A stretch of DNA of 6,919 nucleotides from Hyphomicrobiales bacterium (lineage in GTDB: Bacteria; Pseudomonadota; Alphaproteobacteria; Rhizobiales; Devosiaceae), in the NCBI GenBank assembly GCA_015487515.1, contig WFPQ01000012.1, positions 1 through 6,919 of the forward strand. Direction: 5' to 3'. The position numbers and the translations under genes were made by a program. This document shows, piece after piece, positions 1 through 5,937 of the stretch. Below the pieces are notes generated by a model, which was given only the letters and a program-made list of their open reading frames with translations, searched no databases and was not told the DNA's origin. Each line of letters begins with the position of its first letter. The first letter of the stretch is position 1.

Positions 1-1592
1 GACAGGGTCAGCCCCTGTTCCGATCTGACGACCACCTCCCGGTCCCCGATGTCAACCTTGACGGTTTCCGTTTCGGGCCTGAAGACCATGCCATGGGTGG
101 AGGCAAGGACCTCAAAATCCACGAAACTCAGATTGCGTATTATTCCCGTCGCCGGTGGCATCATGGTGACGATCTCCAGCACATCCCCGATCTCCGGGTC
201 CCGCAACTGGTGAACACGCACCGGGTTTTCCACGCTGGCGAACATTTCAAAACGCCCCTCGCCATCCTGCCGCCTGTCCAGCCTTAGCGGCTGGGTCGGC
301 GCCATCAGGTCTTCACCCAATGACAGGACCCAGCTTGGTCCCTGAGACCCGATAGAAGCCAGCCGCCTTTCATTCATTTCCATGCGCACTATCTGCATGT
401 CCCCGGCCGATATCACCGTGAAATCATCACTTATGGTTGCAAGAAGCTGCTGATCGTCGGGGGCGTTTATCATGGTGGTGGTATCCATTATCATCCACAG
501 GAAATCCCCGCGCTGGAATACCGCCGCGGATGTTTCCCGATCGAACGGAAAGGCAATTCTTATGGTCGAGCCGACCCGGCTCACCTCTGGAGTTATTTCA
601 GCCTGCTCTGAAATCCCGATTTGCCGGACCATTGCGCTGCTGGCATCTTTTTCCTCCGCCTCCTGGCTTGCCATCGCCTCCCTGAGGGCCCTTTCCTGTT
701 CGATTTCCGCCAGCAACTGCTCGGCGCTCACGGTTTTTATTTCAGGCTGCAACAGGTCGATATCAATAACGAAGCGACGTTCCGAATTCTTGAAGAACCT
801 TGGAACTACCCCGTCTTCCAGCTTGAACGTCACCCGGTTGCTGCCCACCAGCTTTTCACTGCCTGCGCTTGTGATTTCTGCCGGCAGGTCCGAGATCAGC
901 GGATAAAGATCAAGTTCCACCGGCCAGAAGAATTCCAGCGTTGCCACCCCCTCAGCCATGACATATTCGGCCCTGGTATCTTCACTCCACTCAAATGTGA
1001 TACGGGTAAAGGTGGGATGGCGCCCCACTTTTATCTCGGCGGCGGGATTGTTGAGGCGGGTAAATTCTATGCGCCGTTCCAGTTCGGCGGCCGCTGCCGA
1101 TTCCTGGGCCCGCCGGGCCAGTTCCGCCACCACATCCTCGGGCAGACCGGGAGGCAGTCCCTGCCATCCCAGCGGAAGAAAATCCAGGAAAAGCTGTTCC
1201 CCGGCCTCGAGTCGATTGACATTCGAGATATCCTTCAGGCCAAACCTGATGCCCCGGTTATCCGGGTCGATCCGCGAAATTGAAACATAATCGGGCAGTT
1301 CGCCGCTTATGTCGGGCAATGTCACCGCCAGTTCATCCATGAATTGCAGGGCCAGAACCCCGTTTTCCGAACTGATCTCGTATTCAGGCAGATCCATCCG
1401 CCCCGGAAAGGCCAGGATCACCCGCCCGAACCCGTCCATTTGCACTGCCTTGACTTCCACGCGTTCCTGGGAAAAGGCAGCGTCCATGGCACCGGGCTGC
1501 ATCACCAGCAATATGGCAAGCAAAAGTGATAGAAAGAGACGCGCACATGCCTGCGGCAATTCAACAGTCCCCAACCACAATCTCTCGCCCAT
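1..1592 (-). CDS. Large exported protein of the flagellar locus, N-terminal 530 residues (3' end off window)
   Basis: An open frame of 530 codons runs from an ATG at 1592 off the left edge without a stop. Residues 19-39 are hydrophobic (LFLSLLLAILLV...) and end in small residues, so a signal peptide or anchor is likely and the rest should be periplasmic. I see three degenerate modules of about 65-90 residues, near 46-120, 186-280 and 335-425. Each has a strand like GRVILAFP, TRITFEW or STIRIAFPF and ends with a strand like GIRFGL, NRVTFKL or QIVRMEM. A charged, helical linker (about 285-320) separates modules 2 and 3. In related alphaproteobacteria, as I recall, a long TPR-containing protein occupies this position; no TPR is visible in this part, and repeats could lie in the missing C-terminus. 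The start is uncertain: no good ribosome binding site precedes ATG 1592, and in-frame TTGs at about 1607 and 1601 are alternatives before a TGA. Function is unknown; a periplasmic motility role is inferred from context only. Confidence 0.8.
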   Translation of the reverse strand, partial: MGERLWLGTVELPQACARLFLSLLLAILLVMQPGAMDAAFSQERVEVKAVQMDGFGRVILAFPGRMDLPEYEISSENGVLALQFMDELAVTLPDISGELPDYVSISRIDPDNRGIRFGLKDISNVNRLEAGEQLFLDFLPLGWQGLPPGLPEDVVAELARRAQESAAAAELERRIEFTRLNNPAAEIKVGRHPTFTRITFEWSEDTRAEYVMAEGVATLEFFWPVELDLYPLISDLPAEITSAGSEKLVGSNRVTFKLEDGVVPRFFKNSERRFVIDIDLLQPEIKTVSAEQLLAEIEQERALREAMASQEAEEKDASSAMVRQIGISEQAEITPEVSRVGSTIRIAFPFDRETSAAVFQRGDFLWMIMDTTTMINAPDDQQLLATISDDFTVISAGDMQIVRMEMNERRLASIGSQGPSWVLSLGEDLMAPTQPLRLDRRQDGEGRFEMFASVENPVRVHQLRDPEIGDVLEIVTMMPPATGIIRNLSFVDFEVLASTHGMVFRPETETVKVDIGDREVVVRSEQGLTL

Positions 1593-1901
1593 TGCCCTCA
1601 AACCCAATCAGCTATCCTTCAGGTTTCCGCCACGACCTGCCCCCAAACGGCAACCGGCCATCGAAATACGGCAACAAACGAAACAGGACACGAAAACCCA
1701 ACACTGCCAGAATAGTCCGGAAGCGCTTAAATTCTTCTAAATTTTGCCCACTTCCCGATTCAAGGAACGAAACGGCTGCAAAACACCACCGGCCGGAACA
1801 GGACCTGCCGACTGAACAATCACCCCGGGCAATCAACCCGGCACCAAACCACCACTCCTGCCGGCCTGAAATCTGCCGGCCTGATATCTGCCGGCCTGAC
1901 C
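1593..1901. other. Intergenic gap between motE and the large exported gene
   Basis: About 310 bases separate two genes of an otherwise overlapping operon. The middle (about 1640-1760) is more AT-rich than the flanking genes. The only minus-strand frame of note (1836-1612, 74 codons) needs a TTG start, has no clear ribosome binding site and encodes a Cys/Arg/Trp-rich product, so I do not call it. A short possible stem (CCGGG at 1825-1829 with CCCGG at 1837-1841) has no T-run and is not a convincing terminator. I found no well-spaced sigma-54 core or CtrA site here. The gap could hold a promoter or processing site for the downstream gene, but no motif proves it. Confidence 0.5.
1858..1899. repeat. 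15-nt tandem repeat, three copies, abutting the motE stop
   Basis: On the plus strand the unit is CTGCCGGCCTGA plus three variable bases, starting at 1858, 1873 and 1888. The 12-nt core is identical in all three copies. Each unit contains the palindrome GCCGGC. Read on the minus strand, the array begins directly after the motE TAG and stays in the motE frame, spelling QAGRY, QAGRF, QAGRS-like units before a TGA at 1835-1833. It may be slippage debris, or a 3' extension lost from motE when the TAG arose. Confidence 0.85.
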
Positions 1902-2765
1902 CTATTGCCCCACGATCTGGGGCAGGCTTGCCATGTCTGCGGGAGCGGCCTGCTGGGCCGGAATCTGGGATTCAAGCTCTCCTATCCTGGCCGTTGCCAT
2001 GCGCACCGTTAGCTGCTGGGCCCTTTCCACGTTCATGTCGGCCAGAATGGGGGACATCTTGCGCGGACTCATCTTGATGGCCAGCCGCAGCAATATTTCC
2101 ATGTCAAGACTGTTGAACACATTTGCCGCATCGGCCGGCTTCATGTTTGCATACATGCTGACCAGTGCATTGAACTGCTCGTCATCCAGCGCCTTTTGCT
2201 CATCCACCAGCGCCTGGATTCTGGCCTCAACCGCCTGCAGGGAAGCTATTTTTTCGTTCAGGCGGGCCTCGGCCGCCAGAACCAGGTCTTCCTGCAACCT
2301 GACCGCCTGTTCCCTGGCATCCAGCTCTGCCCGCCTTTCCCGCAGGCGCTGCAGGATCGCCTGTTCGGTCGGCGAAACTCCATCCCCGTTGCCAAACTCG
2401 GAAATCTCCCCCCTGTCATTCTCAAGAACCGGCACCGCATCAGCCTGTCCATTGCCCGGAACCGGGGTATTTATGGAAGAAAACAGGGAATCGGCCGCCC
2501 TCCGGGCCGCCGCCTCCTCTATCGGGGTCAGTTCTTCGGCTTTCTGTTCCTCCATTCCCGCTCCCCCGGCAGCGCCGCCCTGGTTTTGCTGCCCCCCGTT
2601 AGCAAGACCTTCACTACCAGGACCCTGATTTTCAGCGAGCTGGGCCTGGGCCTGCCCCGTGCCAATGAGCGTGTAGCCTCCCCGGGTAACCAGCCCGACT
2701 CCCTTGAGCAGCAACAGCGCCGTTGCCCCTGCAAGGACTATGGGAAGCAATCTCAGGTTCTTCAC
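1902..2765 (-). CDS. motE: MotE-like flagellar protein with MgtE_N-type domain
   Basis: 287 residues. The start is GTG at 2765; the GTGA overlap with the preceding gene's stop implies translational coupling. Residues 5-27 form an N-terminal membrane segment or signal anchor. A Gln/Gly/Ala-rich, probably disordered, linker covers about 37-130. A long charged helix, likely coiled coil, covers about 133-197 (RERRAELDAREQAV and after). Residues 198-255 match the MgtE N-terminal-type repeat, with YANMKPADAANVFNSLD and MSPRKMSPILADMN. In the MotE family this architecture is linked to periplasmic chaperoning or stabilisation of the stator protein MotC in Sinorhizobium. Here the gene sits in the fliL-fliM operon, so it probably acts at the motor, with the C-terminal domain in the periplasm if the N-terminus is an uncleaved anchor. 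The symbol is by family resemblance; the exact partner is not shown by the sequence. Confidence 0.82.
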   Translation of the reverse strand: MKNLRLLPIVLAGATALLLLKGVGLVTRGGYTLIGTGQAQAQLAENQGPGSEGLANGGQQNQGGAAGGAGMEEQKAEELTPIEEAAARRAADSLFSSINTPVPGNGQADAVPVLENDRGEISEFGNGDGVSPTEQAILQRLRERRAELDAREQAVRLQEDLVLAAEARLNEKIASLQAVEARIQALVDEQKALDDEQFNALVSMYANMKPADAANVFNSLDMEILLRLAIKMSPRKMSPILADMNVERAQQLTVRMATARIGELESQIPAQQAAPADMASLPQIVGQ

Positions 2766-3190
2766 GCCACCCGACCCTTGCGTTTTTCATGGATATTCAA
2801 CTGCTCCAGGGCCATTTCGGCTCTCTTGGGCTCGACCCGGGCAATGGTCTGGGATTGCCTTGCAGCGCTGGTGATCTGGGAAATCTTTTCCACCACGCTC
2901 TGGCCTGCAACCACGTGATTGGCCAGTTCCAGTCCGAATTTTTCCGCCTCTTCCAGCCTCGAATTCAGAACACTGTCAGCCTCTCCGGCCACTTCCTTCA
3001 ACTGGGCAATGGCATTGTTTGCCAGGTTCGTGGCCTCGATCAGGTCGGCGATCATCTGGCGCATGGTATCCTTGTCCGCATGCAACCTCTTGAGCCTTTT
3101 GTTCAAGATATAACAATAACCTATTGTCAATGCTAACAATATGGCCACTATTATTTCGATAGTCAGACCGAACGAAAACTCGCCCATCAT
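2762..3190 (-). CDS. DUF6468-like small single-pass membrane protein
   Basis: 142 residues. ATG 3190 overlaps the fliM stop (ATGA); a second ATG follows immediately at 3187. An AAGGGGA-type ribosome binding site lies about 6 nt upstream, inside the end of fliM. Residues 8-29 form one membrane segment (LTIEIIVAILLALTIGYCYI), followed by a basic stretch (NKRLKRLHADK), which by the positive-inside rule puts the C-terminal part in the cytoplasm. Residues 38-115 are strongly helical and acidic/amphipathic, a probable coiled coil (MIADLIEATNLANNAIAQL, then LNSRLEEAEKFGLELA). The tail is basic (EKRKGRVA). The length, topology and location between fliM and a MotE-like gene match the alphaproteobacterial family I know as DUF6468, which has no established function. 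A role at the cytoplasmic face of the motor next to FliM is inferred only. Confidence 0.85.
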   Translation of the reverse strand: MMGEFSFGLTIEIIVAILLALTIGYCYILNKRLKRLHADKDTMRQMIADLIEATNLANNAIAQLKEVAGEADSVLNSRLEEAEKFGLELANHVVAGQSVVEKISQITSAARQSQTIARVEPKRAEMALEQLNIHEKRKGRVA

Positions 3191-4356
3191 GCAGTTTCCC
3201 CTTGTTCTTCCATGGCTTCGAATACCGCCATGGTCACTTGCGGCGGATAAAGGGGCCGAGAAACCCGCACCGAGATGTTCTTGCCTATATGTCCCATTAC
3301 CGCCTTGGTTACATCAACGCCCCCGCACCGCAGGGTTATCAGATCATCGGGTTTCTGCTCGAACATTATGGTTTCTCCCTCGGAAAAGTTCATGACCCGT
3401 GAAAGGGGCATTTCCATTTCGTTCAGGATCGCCTCGATTTCGGTATCTGCCGCATAAAGTTCGGTTGCCAGGTGGCTTTCCCAGGTGGCATCGCGCCCGA
3501 ATTTTTCTCCCATGAACATTTGCAGCAATTGCTCGCGTATCGGCTCTATGGTGGCATAGGGCAGCAATATTTCCACCTTGCCGCCCCTGTCATCCATGTC
3601 TATGCGCAATTCGATCAGTATTGCTGCATTTGCCGGACGCGAGATTGCCGCAAACCTGGGATTGGTCTCCAGCCTTTCGAGGGAAAAGGTGACCTGGGTC
3701 AGGGGTTCGAAGGCCTTTTGGGTATCCTCCAGGATAACCTCGATCAGGCGCCTGGAAAGTTCCAGTTCTATGGTTGTATAGGGCCTCCCCTCGATACGGA
3801 TCACCCCGCTGCCCCGTCTCCCCCCCAGCAAGACATCTATCATCGAGTATATCAGGCCGCTATCGATGGTCAAAAGCCCGAAATTGTCCCATTCCTCGGC
3901 CTTGATCACCGAAAGAATGGCCGGCAGCGGAATTGAATTCAGGTAGTCTCCAAACCTGACCGATGTTATCGAATCAAGGGAGACTTCCACATTGTCGGAA
4001 GTGAAGTTGCGCAGGGATGTGGTGGCCAGCCTCACCAGCCGGTCAAAGACTATCTCCAGCATTGGCAACCGTTCATAGGAAACCAGAGCCGAATTTATCA
4101 GGGCCTGCACCCCGGTCAGTTCCACCCCGTCCACCGCCGCCGGATCAAAACCCAGCAGATTGTCTATTTCATCCTGATCCAGAACCCTGTCGACCCCGTC
4201 GCTGTCCTCCGAATCTCCGTCCCCGTCGATCATGGCAGCCCATTCGGCAGCCATGGCATCATCGCCGGCACCGTCCCCGCTGCCGGAATCGGCACCCTCT
4301 TCCACGTCAAGGCCCCATTCGGCGGCAAGCTTGTCCTGTTCGTCGCTATCAGCCAT
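3187..4356 (-). CDS. fliM: Flagellar motor switch protein FliM
   Basis: 389 residues; the C-ring protein that binds phosphorylated CheY and, with FliG and FliN, sets rotation direction. An acidic Gly/Asp/Ser-rich N-terminal extension (1-57) precedes the motif LDQDEIDNLLGF (59-70), which corresponds to the EIDALL-type CheY-P binding peptide that in E. coli FliM lies within the first 20 residues. The middle domain follows (about 80-275), including DVLLGGRRGSG, the conserved GGxG-type loop of the FliG-contacting domain. A C-terminal SpoA/FliN-like domain occupies about 300-380 (LRCGGVDVTKAVMGHIGKNI). The start ATG 4356 has an AGGAA ribosome binding site overlapping the fliL TAG, with 9 nt between the genes. 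The extension carries two AAEW motifs (11-14 and 36-39). It is about 45 residues longer at the N-terminus than in enteric FliM; such extensions are, as I recall, common in alphaproteobacteria. Confidence 0.97.
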   Translation of the reverse strand: MADSDEQDKLAAEWGLDVEEGADSGSGDGAGDDAMAAEWAAMIDGDGDSEDSDGVDRVLDQDEIDNLLGFDPAAVDGVELTGVQALINSALVSYERLPMLEIVFDRLVRLATTSLRNFTSDNVEVSLDSITSVRFGDYLNSIPLPAILSVIKAEEWDNFGLLTIDSGLIYSMIDVLLGGRRGSGVIRIEGRPYTTIELELSRRLIEVILEDTQKAFEPLTQVTFSLERLETNPRFAAISRPANAAILIELRIDMDDRGGKVEILLPYATIEPIREQLLQMFMGEKFGRDATWESHLATELYAADTEIEAILNEMEMPLSRVMNFSEGETIMFEQKPDDLITLRCGGVDVTKAVMGHIGKNISVRVSRPLYPPQVTMAVFEAMEEQGETA

Positions 4357-4365
4357 TGATCGTTC

Positions 4366-4890
4366 CTATTGCACCAGGATTTCCTTGAACAAGATGCTTT
4401 GCACCTCCACGGGATAGAGCGCCAGGTTCACCCGGCGCCGCAATTCTTCCTTCAGGCGATAGATACCCGCCGACCCCTCCAGATCGGAGCGTCTCAGTTC
4501 CCGCAGATAGACCTGGAAGGCATCAATGACCCGGGCCACCCTGGGCTCGATTGCCGCCACCATCTCCTCGCTGGCAACCTCCAGCGCCACCGTCAGCTTC
4601 AGGAACTGCTCGTTGTTTTCAACCGTGCTCAGATTGACCGTCATCTCCGGCAACTCGTAAAAAAAGGTTTGTGGCGGCATTACCACCTGAGCGGCATCAT
4701 CGGATTCGGCACCACCAAAAAACATGAAATAGGCTCCCGCCGCCAGCCCCAGAACCAATACCAGGGCTCCCCCGGCAATTATCATCAGCTTGAGCTTGCC
4801 CTTCTTGCCCTCCTGGCCCTCTTCACCTTCGGCATTCTCACCCGTCTCTCCATCGACCGGTTCTTCGTCTGCCAGCGCCTCATTAGCCAT
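4366..4890 (-). CDS. fliL: Flagellar basal body-associated protein FliL
   Basis: 174 residues from ATG 4890. FliL is a single-pass inner-membrane protein around the stator that supports torque and swarming in several species. The cytoplasmic N-terminus is acidic (EEPVDGETGENAEGEEG), then a lysine patch (KKGKLK), a membrane segment (about 34-56, LMIIAGGALVLVLGLAAGAY), and a periplasmic domain ending in the hallmark LRRRVNLALYPVEVQSILFKEILVQ-like tail. An in-frame ATG at 4944 would add 18 residues (MGVVPGFLRDKIKKAKKT). I prefer 4890 because family members usually begin with a short acidic MA-E leader and because the CtrA-like site at 4965-4983 would leave almost no leader before 4944. Neither start has a strong Shine-Dalgarno; GAAGAAG precedes 4890. 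This is the first gene of the minus-strand operon. Confidence 0.95.
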   Translation of the reverse strand: MANEALADEEPVDGETGENAEGEEGQEGKKGKLKLMIIAGGALVLVLGLAAGAYFMFFGGAESDDAAQVVMPPQTFFYELPEMTVNLSTVENNEQFLKLTVALEVASEEMVAAIEPRVARVIDAFQVYLRELRRSDLEGSAGIYRLKEELRRRVNLALYPVEVQSILFKEILVQ

Positions 4891-4964
4891 TGTCTTCTTC
4901 GCTTTTTTGATTTTGTCCCGCAAAAACCCGGGCACCACGCCCATTTGGAACAGCTAATCCGCTG

Positions 4965-4983
4965 ATGGTTAACGAAAGGTTAC
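4965..4983 (-). promoter_or_regulatory. CtrA-like binding site upstream of fliL
   Basis: On the minus strand the sequence reads GTAA, seven bases, then TTAACCAT. This matches the CtrA full-site TTAA-N7-TTAAC with one mismatch in the first half, and the second half extends to the preferred TTAACCAT. It is about 75 nt upstream of the chosen fliL start. In Caulobacter CtrA switches on early flagellar operons, including fliLM; use of this site here is inferred. I see no convincing -10 box. Confidence 0.65.
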
Positions 4984-4984
4984 C

Positions 4985-5026
4985 TTTTGCCTCCGGCCGG
5001 CAAAAATTACCGGGCAAATTTTGCCC
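4985..5026. promoter_or_regulatory. Cluster of four GGCAAAA/TTTTGCC half-sites (FlbD/ftr-like enhancer)
   Basis: Two inverted repeats lie side by side. The first is TTTTGCC (4985-4991), a 7-nt spacer, and GGCAAAA (4999-5005). The second is GGGCAAA (5012-5018), one T, and TTTGCCC (5020-5026). CCGG or CCCG flank several of them. They lie 75-116 bp upstream of the -24 element of the flgF promoter, a usual place for a sigma-54 activator. The CGGCAA-type core resembles the ftr sites bound by the Caulobacter regulator FlbD, from memory rather than alignment. The cluster starts two bases from the CtrA-like site. Confidence 0.7.
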
Positions 5027-5099
5027 CCGACCACGTCTTTGACCGTCTCCCCTGCTGCCATATCATGCCAACATGTTGTTTTTATTATATTTCTTGTGT

Positions 5100-5115
5100 T
5101 GGCACGCCCCATGCA
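5100..5115 (+). promoter_or_regulatory. Sigma-54 promoter of flgF
   Basis: TGGCACG (5100-5106), four bases, then ATGCA (5111-5115) matches TGGCACG-N4-TTGCA with one mismatch. The invariant GG (5101-5102) and GC (5113-5114) have the required 10-bp gap. Transcription should start near 5126, giving a leader of about 55 nt before flgF. Sigma-54 control of rod and hook genes is well established in Caulobacter. Confidence 0.88.
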
Positions 5116-5180
5116 GTGATACGGGCAGGCAACCGGCTTGGGGAAGTCGAACGCCTTTAACATTCGGGGGATAGCGCCAG

Positions 5181-5918
5181 ATGGAAAATGCCCAGTTAAT
5201 AAGTCTTTCGCGCCAGATCGGCCTCAAGCGCCAGATGAACGTGATCGCCAACAACGTGGCCAACATCAATACCGATGGCTACAAGGCCCAGCGCCTGTTG
5301 TTCGAAGAATACCTGATGCCCGTGGCGGCCGACAAGGCATTCAAATATAAGGATCAGACACTTAGCTACACCAATGCCTGGGGAACCATCAATGATTTCA
5401 GCAATGGAGCCATTGTCCAGACCTCAAATCCCCTGGACATTGCCCTCCAGGGCGACGGGTTCCTGGCCGTTCAGACGGCAGCCGGAGAGCGCTGGACAAG
5501 GGCCGGGTCCCTAAAGATCGACAATACGGGACTGCTGGTCGACAATTCGGGAAATCCGGTTCTTTCCCAGGGTGGCCAGATTCGATTCGCACCCAATGAA
5601 ACCGACATTTCCTTTAACGAGGACGGCTCCATCATTACCAGCGCGGGCAGCAAGGGGGTTCTGCGTATCGTGGAATTTGAAGAACCCCAGGCCCTGATTC
5701 GCGAAGGGGCCAATCTGTTTTCCGGCGGCGATCCCGTAAACGCCACCAGCACCAGGGTCATTCAGGGGGCCGTCGAACGCTCCAATGTTTCCGGCGTCAT
5801 CCAGATAGCCGAAATGATCCGGGTCAACCGCGCATATCAGTCAATTGCCAGAATGATGGAACGCCAGGACAGCATGCGCTCCGAAGCCATTGGTGTCCTT
5901 GGCAATCCTTCAAAATAA
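5181..5918 (+). CDS. flgF: Flagellar proximal rod protein FlgF
   Basis: 245 residues, close to the usual FlgF length of about 250. FlgF is a rod subunit exported by the flagellar type III apparatus, so no signal peptide is expected and none is seen. The N-terminal rod-family signature is at 23-35 (ANNVANINTDGYK). The central part has SNPLDIALQGDGFLAV (82-97) and WTRAGSLKIDNTGLLV (105-120), typical of the FlgE/F/G group. The C-terminal helix (199-231, ERSNVSGVIQIAEMIRVN and after) carries the VNRAYQ pattern of axial proteins and pairs with the N-terminal helix. It is FlgF rather than FlgG because it begins MENAQLISLSRQ instead of the FlgG MKALYTAASGM start. A GGGGGA ribosome binding site (5166-5171) lies 9 nt before the ATG. 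It is first in the plus-strand operon, behind the sigma-54 promoter. Confidence 0.96.
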   Translation: MENAQLISLSRQIGLKRQMNVIANNVANINTDGYKAQRLLFEEYLMPVAADKAFKYKDQTLSYTNAWGTINDFSNGAIVQTSNPLDIALQGDGFLAVQTAAGERWTRAGSLKIDNTGLLVDNSGNPVLSQGGQIRFAPNETDISFNEDGSIITSAGSKGVLRIVEFEEPQALIREGANLFSGGDPVNATSTRVIQGAVERSNVSGVIQIAEMIRVNRAYQSIARMMERQDSMRSEAIGVLGNPSK

Positions 5919-5924
5919 GTCAAC

Positions 5925-5930
5925 AGGAGA
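5925..5930 (+). promoter_or_regulatory. Ribosome binding site that fixes the flgG start
   Basis: AGGAGA lies 7 nt upstream of ATG 5938. It decides between that ATG and an in-frame ATG at 5890 inside flgF, which would add 16 residues foreign to FlgG. Confidence 0.9.
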
Positions 5931-5937
5931 TCTTTTC

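Larger units (their letters stand above)
4891..5180. promoter_or_regulatory. Shared divergent control region of fliL and flgF
   Basis: This 290-base divergent intergenic region carries, from fliL towards flgF, a CtrA-like site, paired GGCAAAA half-sites, a palindrome with an AT-rich tract (5069-5099), and a sigma-54 core. If the alternative fliL start at 4944 is used the region shortens to 236 bases. The AT-rich tract between the half-sites and the core could aid DNA bending, but I see no clean IHF match. The layout fits a CtrA-led early promoter leftward and an enhancer-driven sigma-54 promoter rightward. Confidence 0.8.

Noticed and set aside
621..1283. 220-codon plus-strand frame opposite the large exported gene
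   Set aside because: It is a shadow: the minus strand is open for 530 codons with a signal peptide and repeated modules, while this frame has no coherent features.
1677..1705. Possible sigma-54 core on the minus strand (CTGGCAGTGTTGGGTT) upstream of the large exported gene
   Set aside because: There is no GC at the required distance from GG, so it does not match the -24/-12 pattern.
1612..1836. 74-codon minus-strand frame between motE and the large exported gene
   Set aside because: It needs a TTG start, lacks a clear ribosome binding site, and gives a Cys/Trp/Arg-rich product without recognisable features in an AT-richer gap.
1825..1841. Possible terminator hairpin after motE (CCGGG/CCCGG)
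   Set aside because: The stem is only 5 bp and no T-run follows in either orientation.
1858..1899. CRISPR-like array
   Set aside because: Units of 15 nt with 3-nt variable parts are a simple tandem repeat, far too short for repeats and spacers.
1933..2628. 231-codon plus-strand frame antisense to motE
   Set aside because: The composition (Ser/Arg/Ala-rich) is what the complement of a GC-rich gene gives; the minus-strand gene has clear domain content.
4366..4944. Longer fliL from ATG 4944
   Set aside because: It would place the start almost on top of the CtrA-like promoter region, has no ribosome binding site and adds a leader unlike the family; kept as an alternative only.
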